From: Bacillus paralicheniformis
Lineage (GTDB): Bacteria; Bacillota; Bacilli; Bacillales; Bacillaceae
Direction: 5' to 3'
Assembly (NCBI RefSeq): GCF_001042485.2
Contig: NZ_LBMN02000038.1
Coordinates: 46,275 to 110,274, forward strand
DNA length: 64,000 bases
Positions 52,519 through 61,740 of this stretch are shown here, piece after piece. The position numbers were made by a program, and so were the translations under genes. A model generated the notes under the pieces. That model was not told where the DNA came from. It searched no databases and saw only the letters and a program-made list of their open reading frames with translations. Position 1 is the stretch's first letter. Each line of letters starts with the position of its first letter.

Positions 52519-52908
52519 TCATTTACTCCTTGCTTCGCGCTTCGCGTTCTCAATCTTTTTCTCTAAAGAACGAACTTCCTGGCTGAGCGATTGAATATCC
52601 TCTTCTAAAGATTTGATTCGTTCATCGATTTTGCTTAAAACATCAGAAAGCTGTTTTCCGCTGATGTCATTGTAGGCAGTCTTCATCAGGCCTCGAATAC
52701 GGTTAAAGGAGTCAGCAAGACTGCCTTGCCACGAATGAGACGACAACTGTGGTTCGGTGATCGTCTTTTTAGAATCAGAGAACTCCGTTTTGTCTTTTTC
52801 TAGCTCTTTGCGGCAAGCTTTCAGCTCTGTCAAAAATTCTTTCTTCATCGATAAATCAACTTTCATGATATCTAAAGCCAGCGTTTCTCCAAGTATTGAA
52901 CCGATCAT
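52519..52908 (-). CDS. DUF5082-like LXG partner protein (YwqH-like)
   Basis: 129 aa, helical, with PQLSSHSWQGSLADSFNRIR and DISGKQLSDVLSKIDERIKS followed by a coiled coil. Resembles YwqH, the first gene of the B. subtilis ywqHIJK LXG locus, and acts there as a small helical partner for LXG toxin export. Start ATG 52908, RBS GAGGT. The toxin and a DUF5344 partner are missing; only the decayed SUKH follows. Confidence 0.7.
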   Translation of the reverse strand: MIGSILGETLALDIMKVDLSMKKEFLTELKACRKELEKDKTEFSDSKKTITEPQLSSHSWQGSLADSFNRIRGLMKTAYNDISGKQLSDVLSKIDERIKSLEEDIQSLSQEVRSLEKKIENAKREARSK

Positions 52909-52964
52909 ATGCAATACCTCGCTTCCCGAAAAATGTATGACAAAAGTAATGACCAACTAAGAGT

Positions 52965-53008
52965 TTACCACTATACGGAAAGGAATTGGTGAATAGATCC
53001 TTTCAACT
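52965..53008 (-). repeat. Conserved LXG-operon upstream element, copy 2
   Basis: TTTACCACTATACGG and GAATTGGTGAATAGATCCT on the plus strand, near-identical to 48738-48786. It lies before the DUF5082-like gene. Confidence 0.7.
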
Positions 53009-53242
53009 ATTCTTTAATCAAGAATTTCAAGCGCATAAAAAATGCCGCTAATGAAACGGCTGCAAAAAGATAATTCAAAACTTATTTCTAAGCTAAACAA
53101 CAACATCATGACTCAGAGCACTTGTGATGTTTCTTGAAGCTGATATACTGCTTTATTTATGCGATCCGTAAGTTTTTCTGCTGCTCGGGTTAAATACTTT
53201 TCAGCAAATCAAGAAATACTGATGAAAAAGGTGGTGTCTTTT

Positions 53243-53521
53243 TTGGATTTTCCAATCATTCATACAAACTTTTGGGATGCAGTTATAGCAGTGCCAATTA
53301 TTTTGATCGTCACACAGATAATTAAAATTTTTCTCAAGGTTCCCAAAAAGTATGTCCCATCAATTGCGATCGCACTAGGCTTAATCATATCTGTTTGCAT
53401 AAGCCATCGACACAGCCTCATAGCTGGAGTATTTATGGGCGGATTCTATGGTTACGCAGCTATTGGTTCATATGCATCATTGAAAACAACCATTTCATCA
53501 TATAGAAACAAAAAAACATAA
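53243..53521 (+). CDS. Holin-like small membrane protein
   Basis: 92 aa with three hydrophobic segments (AVIAVPIILIVTQIIKIF, YVPSIAIALGLIISVCI, LIAGVFMGGFYGYAAIGSY) and a basic tail. It resembles Hol44-type phage holins. The start is TTG 53243 after AAAAAGGTGG; a longer form begins with ATG 53222. Probably a prophage remnant; no lysin nearby. 53522-53934 holds no gene that I can support. Confidence 0.6.
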   Translation: MDFPIIHTNFWDAVIAVPIILIVTQIIKIFLKVPKKYVPSIAIALGLIISVCISHRHSLIAGVFMGGFYGYAAIGSYASLKTTISSYRNKKT

Positions 53522-53934
53522 ACAGGCAGGAAAAATATATCCAGAGTTGAATTCGCTTTTTTTCCACTTTTATCCCCCAGTGAAGGCGCCCAACGTAAGT
53601 TCACATGTTCTTAAATACATAAGCCTTAATCATCGAATAGGAAGTTATCCTGTTTGATGTCTGCCATTGAAAGGATTGGCGTCGTTCCTGCACGCCCGGT
53701 TTTGCTTTATGATTTTTTTGCGCCTGTTCTCTTTCCCCTAGGGTTGAAGATTGATTTCCCGAAAAAGCGAATGAATACCACCTCAACAGACACAATAAAA
53801 AGAGTTGATATTTCAGCACAATTCGCAAAGGAGTGAAACCATTGTATTGAATGATCATCAGACTGAAATGGTCTTCAGATGCCCCTGTCTAATTTTAAAG
53901 GAAACATAAAATTCAATAATATGGAGTGATAAAC

Positions 53935-54222
53935 GTGACGCAAAAACATGGAGCAGACAGACCCGATGACTACAAAAGATTTTCTTCAGCAGACAAGGAA
54001 TACGATTCTCAGCAATCGTTAGACAGCAATGCTAAGACAGAGAACGTTAATACTGAAACTGATAACAAAGAAAACATGAATGACAGCACGGATGTGGCAG
54101 GAAAATATTTTGACCCCTCGGATTATGAAGGAGCCACGCAGTTGGAAAAAGGATTGGCTGAAACTCATGAACAAGTCAGTGATGACTATTTTGAAGGAAC
54201 GATCGATCAAAATCTGGATTAG
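53935..54222 (+). CDS. yozQ: YozQ-like (DUF4025) protein
   Basis: 95 aa, hydrophilic and acidic. C-terminal DUF4025 region: AGKYFDPSDYEGATQLEKGL, then ETHEQVSDDYFEGTID. Start GTG 53935 with GGAG 8 nt upstream. The N-terminal half is low complexity. B. subtilis YozQ is a short protein of unknown role. A 14-bp stem-loop follows. Confidence 0.72.
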   Translation: MTQKHGADRPDDYKRFSSADKEYDSQQSLDSNAKTENVNTETDNKENMNDSTDVAGKYFDPSDYEGATQLEKGLAETHEQVSDDYFEGTIDQNLD

Positions 54223-54233
54223 TCATTTGAACG

Positions 54234-54266
54234 GCGGAACTAACTTAAAAAGTAAGTTAGTTCCGC
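54234..54266 (+). terminator. Stem-loop after the YozQ-like gene
   Basis: GCGGAACTAACTTA / TAAGTTAGTTCCGC, perfect 14-bp arms, loop AAAAG. No T tract. Confidence 0.65.
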
Positions 54267-54424
54267 TTAGATTAACAAAGTATCGATGTTCTCAAGTCCC
54301 AAATTAATCATTCAGTAAATCAAAAGTGATGGCCGAATGACAAACTTAGTCTTTTTACTGCCTCATCTCTAGAATTCCCTCAATGATCTTGACAATTATA
54401 AAAAGATGATTGATCCCTCCTTAA

Positions 54425-54471
54425 AATAAAAAAGACACAAAGCAAACTCATGATTGCGCTGGTTTTGTGTC
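54425..54471 (-). terminator. Orphan terminator-like hairpin
   Basis: GACACAAA / TTTGTGTC arms with T tract on the minus strand. The minus-strand sequence above it (54472-54680) reads MAMIESDFEVKERKTKETG in one open frame but shows no RBS, so perhaps a lost gene end. The rest of 54267-54742 has no gene. Confidence 0.5.
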
Positions 54472-54742
54472 CGAGGATTCTCCATTTAAGACTAATATTT
54501 TTGTAAATATCTATTTTTTTATTCCCTGTTTCCCTATTAATATCCGTGTCACTCTTTTCATGAAATTCAAATCCCGTCTCCTTGGTCTTCCGCTCCTTTA
54601 CTTCAAAATCACTTTCAATCATTGCCAATGTGGCGCGATCGAAAGGAAAACAGCTACGCCTTCCGCCGATCGAACTTTTATATGAATCTTCTATATATTT
54701 GTGCTAAGATAAAGTCATCTTTTGACAGAAAGGCGTGCTACG

Positions 54743-54997
54743 ATGAAAAAATATTTACTCATAACAACCAGAACCGAGAATTTTGAAGATCAATATGTGC
54801 CAGCCCATTATCAATTTTTGGACAGGCTTAAAGCCGAGAACCGCTTGGAAATGTTTGGCCCTTTCAGCGATGCTTCCGGGGGCGCTTATCTTATCAGCGC
54901 AGAGTCTCTCAAGGAAGCAACAGAGATCGGAAATTCTGATCCGATTGTTGACAGCGGCTCTTCAACACTTGTCATTAAAGAATGGCAGATTAAATAA
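54743..54997 (+). CDS. YciI-family protein
   Basis: 84 aa, YCII fold (ferredoxin-like): MKKYLLITTRTENFEDQYV, HYQFLDRLKAENRLEMFGPF, AEDSLKEATEIGNSDPIV in approximate form; the usual Gly-Pro-Phe motif and an Asp after it are present. Start ATG 54743 with GAAAGG upstream. Small single gene; activity unknown. Confidence 0.75.
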   Translation: MKKYLLITTRTENFEDQYVPAHYQFLDRLKAENRLEMFGPFSDASGGAYLISAESLKEATEIGNSDPIVDSGSSTLVIKEWQIK

Positions 54998-55260
54998 ACT
55001 ATTTGGACATAGCCAACATAAGCCTCTCCAAACACGGGAAGGCTAATCTTAAACGGAAAATCTAGACCTGCGGGTCATTTTGAAATTACGGTAAAACCGT
55101 TTTTTCCCTATTGAAGGAGAATAATATAAACGGCCATCGACATTTTTTAAAATTCTTTGATTTTTCATGTTCCATATTTCTTTTCCTTCGTCGGTAGGAC
55201 AAGAAGCTATTTCTTGCAATCAACAACCTAGGGGGAGCCAAAGGTGAAATCGGCAGCCCC

Positions 55261-55689
55261 CTAGTCCCACGATTCAATTTTCTGAATAGTCACTTTGTTT
55301 ATGATCAACCTTCCACCCATTCCTTCTATCCCTTTCCCTTTGATCCACATGATCCCGTCTACATCTTTTTCATCTAGTAAACCAAGGAGCCTATTTGTTT
55401 TTCCGTTAATGGCTGCAGCTCCTGCATATTTGATTTCCCTATTGACACCGATAACGTTTGAAGCAAATAGTTCGTTCCAGCATTCATCAGCCCGGCAATC
55501 TGGGCTCCTGCTGTGTACGGATTAACATATTGGTATGTCAAGGTGATTCGATCTTTCTTTGGATCATTGACGCCCATTTAAATAAATTTTTTCAAGGGCA
55601 GTCTCTCGGCCTTCATCAACCCCTACAGCAAAAGTCAAACCAAGATCTTCAATTTCATGGCTGCTCGACCATCCGGTTAAAAAAAGTTG
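55261..55689 (-). pseudogene. Decayed germinant receptor C subunit (YndF-like)
   Basis: Three frames together give most of a YndF N-terminal half: LTGWSSSHEIEDLGLTFAVG, then DPKKDRITLTYQYVN, TNYLLQ, and IKYAGAAAINGKTNRLLGLL with DGIMWIKGKGIEGMGG, ending at TAG 55261. The acylated Cys of the lipobox is lost (TGW instead of TGC), and internal frameshifts plus a large deletion have removed the C-terminal half. It is a fossil of a second receptor; no A or B genes remain nearby. Confidence 0.85.
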
Positions 55690-55812
55690 GAGAGGCTTTT
55701 ACACCCTATCAAAGCCATACGCGATTTTTGGTTTTGTGCTTCTCCTCAAAAAACTTCCATCTTTTTCAACTCATCTATGCTACAATAAAATGGAAAAAGG
55801 AGGGGGTTTTGA

Positions 55813-56250
55813 ATGAAACGCTTTTTGCTGGTCATGGTGTTATTTTGTGGATTTTTCAGTTTTGGGAGCAGTGCTGAAGCTTATTCGTTCCCGCACAAGC
55901 TGAATCTTACGTTTACGGGAACTCATGTGGAGGACATTCCCTATAGCGACTCTAACGTTTCTCACTGGCATATTGGCTACAAGTTTACGATTTTTAATGC
56001 AGAAAACTGCAAAACAACGATTAAAATTCAGATGATGCATCTTTCCGGCAGGTTTATGAGTTTAAGCATTAAAGATTTTGAAGGGAACTGGCCTGATCGA
56101 ACTGCTCAGGATGTCATCACATTGATGCCTAGGACTTACAGGCTTTATTTTGAGAATACCGAAGGTGAATGTAAAGATATTCGTATTAAAGGAACATACG
56201 GAGCTATTCCGCAAACGTATGATAATTTCTCGGTCTTCAGCCAAAGATAG
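55813..56250 (+). CDS. Secreted protein of unknown function
   Basis: 145 aa with a signal peptide (MKRFLLVMVLFCGFFSFGSS, cleavage near AEA-YS) and a beta-rich mature part (LNLTFTGTHVEDI, TYRLYFENTEGECKDI) with two Cys. RBS AAAAAGGAGGGG is strong. The upstream -10 TACAAT lies near 55774. No family recognised. Confidence 0.72.
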   Translation: MKRFLLVMVLFCGFFSFGSSAEAYSFPHKLNLTFTGTHVEDIPYSDSNVSHWHIGYKFTIFNAENCKTTIKIQMMHLSGRFMSLSIKDFEGNWPDRTAQDVITLMPRTYRLYFENTEGECKDIRIKGTYGAIPQTYDNFSVFSQR

Positions 56251-56346
56251 CCGTTATAACAGACTGCAGGAAGGCAATACAAGCATAAAGGCCCGAGCAG
56301 CATTTTGCATGATAGATACTGATATAAACGAATGTGGGGGTATCAT

Positions 56347-57198
56347 TTGAAAAACTTTTGGATATACGAAGACGAAGATCCGTACACTTTAAAAAGCATA
56401 TCAGAGAGAGGCATTCTGAAAGCTGAAAAAAAGTTAGGTGTGAGACTTCCGGAGGAATATAAAGCGCTTATTCTTGAACAAAATGGTGGCTATATCAATT
56501 TTAACGCCTTCCCTTCTGAACGGCCCACCTCCTGGGCTAAAGATCATGTCCAGTTTGACTACTTATTAGGCATAGGGAAAAAGGATGGAATTCTCGAGAG
56601 TAAAGCCTTTATTAAAGAATGGGGACTGCCTGACAACCTGGTCCTTATTCATGGAGACGGCCATACGTGGATAGCGCTTGACTACAGGGAGACGAAAGAA
56701 AATCCGCCCGTTCACTATTTTGACTCAGAATTTGAAGAGAATTTTAGATTAGCCGGCTCATTTGGAGAATTTCTCTCTAAACTTTATACAGATGACTCCA
56801 TTGACGATGACCGCTACGGACATACGGGAGGCATACATTCTGGGAATGCAGATATTCCCTATGTCTATTCGGAAGATGCCATCACAAAAGAAAAAGCGGA
56901 ACAGATTCTGACTGAAAATTCGGTAGCCGATCTGTATCAGATTCATTACTACCCTATTGAAGGTTTGGATGATTTAAATTGGCTTCTGACAAAAATAAAA
57001 GAAAGCTCATTGATAGCAAATATTGACAATGGTGTCGAACTTGCCGTTGTTTTGGAATCTATTATTTCCCATCATAAAGATTTAATCCTTGATAACGAAC
57101 AAACAGGAAGGCTGGTTTTAGACATTTCAGCTATTCTAAAGAATTTGAATGACTCTGTTATAGACATCCTTTTATTACAGATAAAAGATTCCCTTTAA
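56347..57198 (+). CDS. Large SUKH-family (SMI1/KNR4) protein
   Basis: 283 aa: N-terminal SUKH domain (RLPEEYKALILEQNGGYINF, FEEFLSKLY-like end) and a C-terminal helical extension. No toxin gene is close, so it may be an orphan immunity protein, as common in LXG/polymorphic toxin zones. The start is TTG 56347 behind GGGGG; an ATG 15 nt upstream has no RBS. Confidence 0.75.
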   Translation: MKNFWIYEDEDPYTLKSISERGILKAEKKLGVRLPEEYKALILEQNGGYINFNAFPSERPTSWAKDHVQFDYLLGIGKKDGILESKAFIKEWGLPDNLVLIHGDGHTWIALDYRETKENPPVHYFDSEFEENFRLAGSFGEFLSKLYTDDSIDDDRYGHTGGIHSGNADIPYVYSEDAITKEKAEQILTENSVADLYQIHYYPIEGLDDLNWLLTKIKESSLIANIDNGVELAVVLESIISHHKDLILDNEQTGRLVLDISAILKNLNDSVIDILLLQIKDSL

Positions 57199-57288
57199 AA
57201 AACAACTTTTACGTTGTTTTTTATTTATGTTTCCGCCCCATTCTTTAAACTCTCCTGTTCCGAGACCTCAATGTAGGCAACTGTTGTT

Positions 57289-57316
57289 ACTCAACCCTTT
57301 TATAAAACATAGAATA
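57289..57316 (+). promoter_or_regulatory. Sigma-K type promoter of the second DUF1796 gene
   Basis: ACT (57289-57291), 16 nt, CATAGAATA (57308-57316): full match to CATANNNTA. Confidence 0.75.
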
Positions 57317-57360
57317 CTAAATAGATTGTTGGAAATTAATCCACAAAAGGAGTTAAGATT

Positions 57361-58005
57361 ATGAATTTGAATGATATAAAAGGAGACTATAATGCCATTT
57401 TCGGATTAGGCCACCTCTGTTTAACTGCTCTTCAGCTTAGGAAAAACAATTTAAGGCCGTATGCAGGTCCTTTAGACTGGGTCGGTACCTCTTCCCTGAC
57501 CGAACTGAACCGTCTTTTAAAGAATCGCTTTTCAAATTTTATGGCACCCCAAAATCTAAGGGTAACAGGCTACTCAACAGGTGTTTATACTACTGACCGT
57601 TATATCTCTTTAACAGATGATTATTATCATGTCGATTCAGCTCATGATTTTAAAGCAGATAAAAATACACTCGAACATCTTGCCACATACAATGAAGTGA
57701 TGGAAAAATTCAATAGAAGAATCAACAGATTTTATGAAAAGATGTCAACCGCTAATCGGATCCTTTTTGTCAGAACTAACGGAACCTACAAGGAGGCTCA
57801 AGAACTGGAGTCCGTATTATCGGATTTAGTACAAAACGACTTCAGGGTACTCCTTATCAATCACTCAAAAGTTAAAGGAATTGTCGAGCAGAATTGGCCA
57901 TTAAAAAGAATATGCGCGGTTACACTTCCAGATCGTGAAATCTGGCAGTCTAATGATCATCTGTGGAGAGAAATGCTTAATGGCGTGAATTATATCCCCT
58001 TTTAA
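57361..58005 (+). CDS. DUF1796 putative papain-like cysteine peptidase, copy 2
   Basis: 214 aa, paralogue of the gene at 28726-29373 with conserved Cys20 (LGHLCLTAL), PYAGPLDW, AHDFKAD (His95) and FVRTNG. Same start motif (MNLNDIKGDYNA versus MNLKEIKGQYNA). It stands alone with its own sigma-K promoter 45 nt upstream and RBS AAGGAG. Suggests two spore-stage paralogues, one coupled to a polysaccharide gene and one free. Confidence 0.82.
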   Translation: MNLNDIKGDYNAIFGLGHLCLTALQLRKNNLRPYAGPLDWVGTSSLTELNRLLKNRFSNFMAPQNLRVTGYSTGVYTTDRYISLTDDYYHVDSAHDFKADKNTLEHLATYNEVMEKFNRRINRFYEKMSTANRILFVRTNGTYKEAQELESVLSDLVQNDFRVLLINHSKVKGIVEQNWPLKRICAVTLPDREIWQSNDHLWREMLNGVNYIPF

Positions 58006-58024
58006 TCAAAACTTATAAGCGACA

Positions 58025-58057
58025 GGAAAAGGTTATAACATCATCATAACCTTTTCC
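58025..58057. terminator. Stem-loop after the second DUF1796 gene
   Basis: GGAAAAGGTTAT / ATAACCTTTTCC, perfect 12-bp arms, 9-nt loop. Confidence 0.8.
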
Positions 58058-58176
58058 ATACATACTCTTCTCTGAAAACTAAACCAAAAAGCTGGTCTTC
58101 AAACAGACAAAATTCCCGAAGAGCGGCCTTCTGAAGTCAAGCAAGGTAAGTTTATCACTGAATTTCAAAGGAAAGA

Positions 58177-59526
58177 TCAATAGGCGCCTTCAGGGGATCG
58201 GGATAAGATATGGTCTCTAGCTTCCAGCGCTTTTTGTCTCACCTTTTCAAGATCTGCATCAACCAATCGACCGTTTCGTTTCACTGCTTTTCCTGCGACA
58301 TATACGGAATCTACATTTCCGGTGTGCGCGCTTTGGACGATGGCCCCCACCGCATCAGTCAAAGGGAGCAAATTGACGCTGTCCGTTTTCACCATGATAA
58401 AGTCAGCTTCTTTGCCGGGGGAAAGCGAGCCGATTTTATGATCGAGCCTTAATGCCCTCGCCCCGTCAATGGTCGCTGCTTTCAAGATTTGTTCGGCCGA
58501 TATGCTCAATTCGGGACCAGGCATGATCCCTTCTTTCAACAGCTCTTCATTGCGCTTTGCACGCTCTGCTTGAAGGGCAAATTTCATCTGTGCGAAAAGG
58601 TCACCTCCCGTCGATGTCACAACATCAACCCCAAGTGCAGTAAGAACCCTGTTTTTTAGGGCGAGCCCTGTAACAGGATAGCCGTGCCCCATCATCATCT
58701 CAATTTCTGGTGTCACAGAAATCGAGCTTCCGTGAGCCGCAAGCATTTTCATTTCTTCTTCACTCATCGCATTGGCATGCACCATATTTAAATCGGGACC
58801 GAGCAGCCCGGCTTGATTCAGCTTCTCAATCGAACGATCTTTCGCTCCCCAGTTGCCAAACGCAATATGCATGCTGCATAAGGCATCAAGTTCCCGGGCC
58901 GTTTCGATTTCAAACACAGATGTCTTCCATGAAGAAAACTCCGGACCGCGAATGGCAAGCCCCATCGTCAAAAGCTGATCCTTCGATTGAAAATATGCTT
59001 TTTTTACCCGTTTCGCTTCGTTCATATTCGAAAGATCACTGTCTCTGTCCCAATATTCGGCATCACCGGATGTTCCGAAAGCGAATACTGCGCGAATGCC
59101 GGCGTCTTTCAGTCCCGCAATCAGCTGGTCCGTATGATCAGGCGATTCAATCATCGTCCAGTCCAGCAAAGTTGTGACCCCTGCCTCAAGCGCCTCAAGC
59201 GCTCCTAAATAGTTCGCGACCCAATCATCCTCAGGCCTTCTCATTGATCCATAATTGCCATAATAAATCCGGTTTAAATAGGTTTGCAGGGACCAGTCGG
59301 CTCCGATTCCGCGGATCACAGATTCCCATACGTGGCGGTGTGTATCGACAAATCCAGGCATGATCAGCATGTTGGAGGCATCAACAATCTCAGCGTCTCC
59401 CGGTGCAATCGACTCGGCAACGTCTAGAATGAAGGAGCCTTCAATCAGCATGTCCCCTTTTTCGATCGTATGAAGCTGCGGATCAAGAGTTACAATCGTT
59501 GCATTTTGAAAAAGTGTTTTTTTCAT
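58177..59526 (-). CDS. Amidohydrolase-superfamily deaminase/hydrolase (TRZ/ATZ-type)
   Basis: 449 aa, metal-dependent hydrolase fold. Motifs: VDTHRHVWESVIRG (HxH), a His in MHIAFGNWG, MVHANAM, and catalytic Asp in VVTSTGGD; KNRVLTALGVDV precedes it. The family includes S-adenosylhomocysteine/guanine-type deaminases and chlorohydrolases such as TrzN; the substrate is not decidable. Start ATG 59526 has RBS AAAGGAG; the frame extends upstream to 59568. 59527-59814 holds no gene. Confidence 0.87.
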   Translation of the reverse strand: MKKTLFQNATIVTLDPQLHTIEKGDMLIEGSFILDVAESIAPGDAEIVDASNMLIMPGFVDTHRHVWESVIRGIGADWSLQTYLNRIYYGNYGSMRRPEDDWVANYLGALEALEAGVTTLLDWTMIESPDHTDQLIAGLKDAGIRAVFAFGTSGDAEYWDRDSDLSNMNEAKRVKKAYFQSKDQLLTMGLAIRGPEFSSWKTSVFEIETARELDALCSMHIAFGNWGAKDRSIEKLNQAGLLGPDLNMVHANAMSEEEMKMLAAHGSSISVTPEIEMMMGHGYPVTGLALKNRVLTALGVDVVTSTGGDLFAQMKFALQAERAKRNEELLKEGIMPGPELSISAEQILKAATIDGARALRLDHKIGSLSPGKEADFIMVKTDSVNLLPLTDAVGAIVQSAHTGNVDSVYVAGKAVKRNGRLVDADLEKVRQKALEARDHILSRSPEGAY

Positions 59527-59814
59527 AACGGTTCTCCTTTCTTCCCAGCCAACTAGAAAAAACAACATCCTATATGTACCATTTTAAAATAAAAAAGGTA
59601 TAAATGATATTAATATGTATTGTGCGACTTGAAAATCCGCCTTCTGAGCTAGATGGAAGAGATGCAGTACACGATCACGTTAGAAAAAGAAGAAAGGTGA
59701 ATTGCAGGAAACAGCGGTTGTTTAAATTGCAATGATGCGTTGTGTATTTATCGTAAATTCTGCTTTCATACTGCTCGCAATCACGATATACGGTTACTAC
59801 CTCCCAAATGGAAA

Positions 59815-59839
59815 CAGACCATAAAAAAGCTATGGTCTG
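59815..59839 (-). terminator. Hairpin downstream of the first CotD-like gene
   Basis: CAGACCATA / TATGGTCTG around AAAAAGC; minus-side loop T-rich. Confidence 0.6.
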
Positions 59840-59896
59840 TGAAATGAGTGAACGTATATTTAACTGCGATCAAAATATGGTATAATCAAGCTTTTA

Positions 59897-60148
59897 TTAA
59901 TAGCAATGGCCATAGTCCGACTTTTTTTCATAGCCTTTGCAAGGTTTTCCGCAATGATAGTGTTCATGCGAAACGTCTTTATGATGTGAATAAGTGTGCG
60001 GATAGTAATGAACATGTTCATATTTGTGATGGTCAATTTTTTTAGTATGCTGCGGATGAATATGAGGAACGACAGACTTTGAATACTTATGATCCTCACA
60101 ATATTTCGTAGGGTAAACATGCGGCTCATGATGTTTTTTGCAGTACAT
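59897..60148 (-). CDS. CotD-like spore coat protein, copy 1
   Basis: 83-aa His/Tyr/Cys/Lys-rich protein resembling inner coat protein CotD of B. subtilis (75 aa): VVPHIHPQHTKKIDHHKYEH and HYYPHTYSHH. Cys at both ends (MYCKKHHE, HCGKPCKGYEK). RBS AAAGGAG; a sigma-K -10 CATAATGTA lies at 60192-60184, the -35 (TCA) is weak. Structural protein cross-linked in the coat. Confidence 0.85.
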   Translation of the reverse strand: MYCKKHHEPHVYPTKYCEDHKYSKSVVPHIHPQHTKKIDHHKYEHVHYYPHTYSHHKDVSHEHYHCGKPCKGYEKKSDYGHCY

Positions 60149-60183
60149 GTGTACACGCTCCTTTCATTTTATAGATTCACTAG

Positions 60184-60211
60184 TACATTATGCTGAAAAG
60201 CTAAAGCCTGA
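60184..60211 (-). promoter_or_regulatory. Possible sigma-K promoter of the first CotD-like gene
   Basis: Minus strand CATAATGTA (60192-60184) matches CATANNNTA; the -35 position reads TCA instead of an AC motif. Confidence 0.5.
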
Positions 60212-60378
60212 CTGCATAAGTACCTATACTTTGTCCCTATTTTTGCCCGTTCATTTTCTGAAGATCGTGTTTGGAAAATCTGCTTGATTACCCTGAAGCA
60301 TCCGCCGGTTGAATACCCCTTGCTTCCGGAGTTAAAAAACACACTAAACGAATACTTTAAATGTTCGCTTAAAGTCCT

Positions 60379-60588
60379 TCATCTCCAATATACCTTGACG
60401 GGCTCTGTATGAATATGCAGCTCTGTTTTTGTATCGAAATGAACAACAAAGCCTCTGATTAATCCATAGAACTTGTTTTTTTCTGTAATTTTCATAACGG
60501 TCGCTTCGTCTTTAAATCCTGGCGGATGGCATGGCTCACCTACAATATATTGCTTTGAATGAACGGTGATTGCTTGAATTGACTTCAT
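60379..60588 (-). CDS. Small hypothetical protein
   Basis: 69 aa, MKSIQAITVHSKQYIVGEPC start and FYGLIRGFVVHFDTKTELHI; a beta-rich cytosolic protein of a type common in Bacillus, no family named. Start ATG 60588 has a weak RBS (GGGG). The frame extends upstream ten codons. 60149-60378 and 60619-60820 hold nothing else I can support. Confidence 0.55.
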   Translation of the reverse strand: MKSIQAITVHSKQYIVGEPCHPPGFKDEATVMKITEKNKFYGLIRGFVVHFDTKTELHIHTEPVKVYWR

Positions 60589-60820
60589 TAAATTCCATTC
60601 CCCCTCAAGAAACGTCATGCTTCCTTCTGCTTCTGCGCAAAACGGAGATTCACCCTAGTAAAAATTGCGATTCTTCTCTTCCCTGGAATGCAAAATTATT
60701 CGGGTATTTTTACGCTACAAACTGTAGAAGCAGTCTCGGTGATTATCATCATAACACGTTATCCAAAATATTCCTTTCTGCTTTTTGAACATTATGTGGC
60801 GGCAGCTCCTCGGTATAGAA

Positions 60821-61603
60821 TCAACCGATAAACTGCGTTAAAATACGGTTGAACATTTCGCGTTCCTCCCAGAACGGACCGTGTCCGCTGTATTGAAACG
60901 GAACAAGATATGAATTTCTTATTTTGCGGTTGAGTTCCTTTGCTTGTGCAAACGGAATCACCTTGTCTTGAACACCGTGAATGATCAAGGTCTGAGCAGC
61001 GACTTTTCCAAGATCATCATACAGTTTCTCATCTCTCAGCATGTCGATGACCGCTTTTGTTGACCAGCCTGCCGCCTGCAATCCCAATTGAAAAAACCAG
61101 TCCGAGAACGGTTGTGTAATATATTGAAAGAAAAATGTGTCGGTCACTTCACGCATCATCTTAGGACGATCGTGAGACGCTTGCTGAAGCAATTTGGCTG
61201 CCGTCTCTTCTGTAAATCCCACAGGTGCCGCTGCATCGATCAAAACCAGCTTTGAGACCCCGGAACCCCTGTATCGCGACATATAGCGAAGTGCTATGGC
61301 GCCGCCGGTTGAATGACCGGCAAGCGTGAAGCGGTTTAGTTGAAGCGTCTCAACGACAGCGCGGATATCGTCAGCCAAACGGTTGTAATTGTAGCCCGTC
61401 GCCGGCTTATCCGAACGCCCGAATCCCCGCCAGTCAATGCCGATACAGCGGTATCCCTTTTGTGAAAGATCGTCAAATTGATATTCAAACTGCAGATGGC
61501 TTAATGGCCAGCCGTGCAAAAATACAATTGTTTTGCGGCTTTGAGGATTGATGTCTTCTACGTACAGGTTAACGCCTGATTCTGCCTGAACAAAGTATCC
61601 CAT
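60821..61603 (-). CDS. Alpha/beta hydrolase, YisY-like
   Basis: 260 aa, alpha/beta-hydrolase fold: oxyanion segment FLHGWPLSHLQFEYQ, nucleophile AGHSTGG (Ser98), late Asp in HGVQDKVIP and His in YSGHGPFWEE. It is closest to YisY/non-heme chloroperoxidase-like hydrolases. Start ATG 61603 agrees with YisY starts (MGxY); an ATG at 61636 with GGGAG is the alternative and would add 11 residues. Divergent from a secreted protein. Confidence 0.82.
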   Translation of the reverse strand: MGYFVQAESGVNLYVEDINPQSRKTIVFLHGWPLSHLQFEYQFDDLSQKGYRCIGIDWRGFGRSDKPATGYNYNRLADDIRAVVETLQLNRFTLAGHSTGGAIALRYMSRYRGSGVSKLVLIDAAAPVGFTEETAAKLLQQASHDRPKMMREVTDTFFFQYITQPFSDWFFQLGLQAAGWSTKAVIDMLRDEKLYDDLGKVAAQTLIIHGVQDKVIPFAQAKELNRKIRNSYLVPFQYSGHGPFWEEREMFNRILTQFIG

Positions 61604-61740
61604 GCCGTCGCCCCCAATCATGGTGTCTTTTACCATAAGGTACTCCCAAAATGTCAATAGGTGAATGTCCTGGCGGCTGAAGGTGAAGAATTTGAAAAGG
61701 TGTGACTGGTTAGACTATTTCAAGATACGGAGGTGGTTCA

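Noticed and set aside
54380..54628. Minus-strand frame of 82 codons
   Set aside because: It reads across a terminator-like hairpin and has no RBS.
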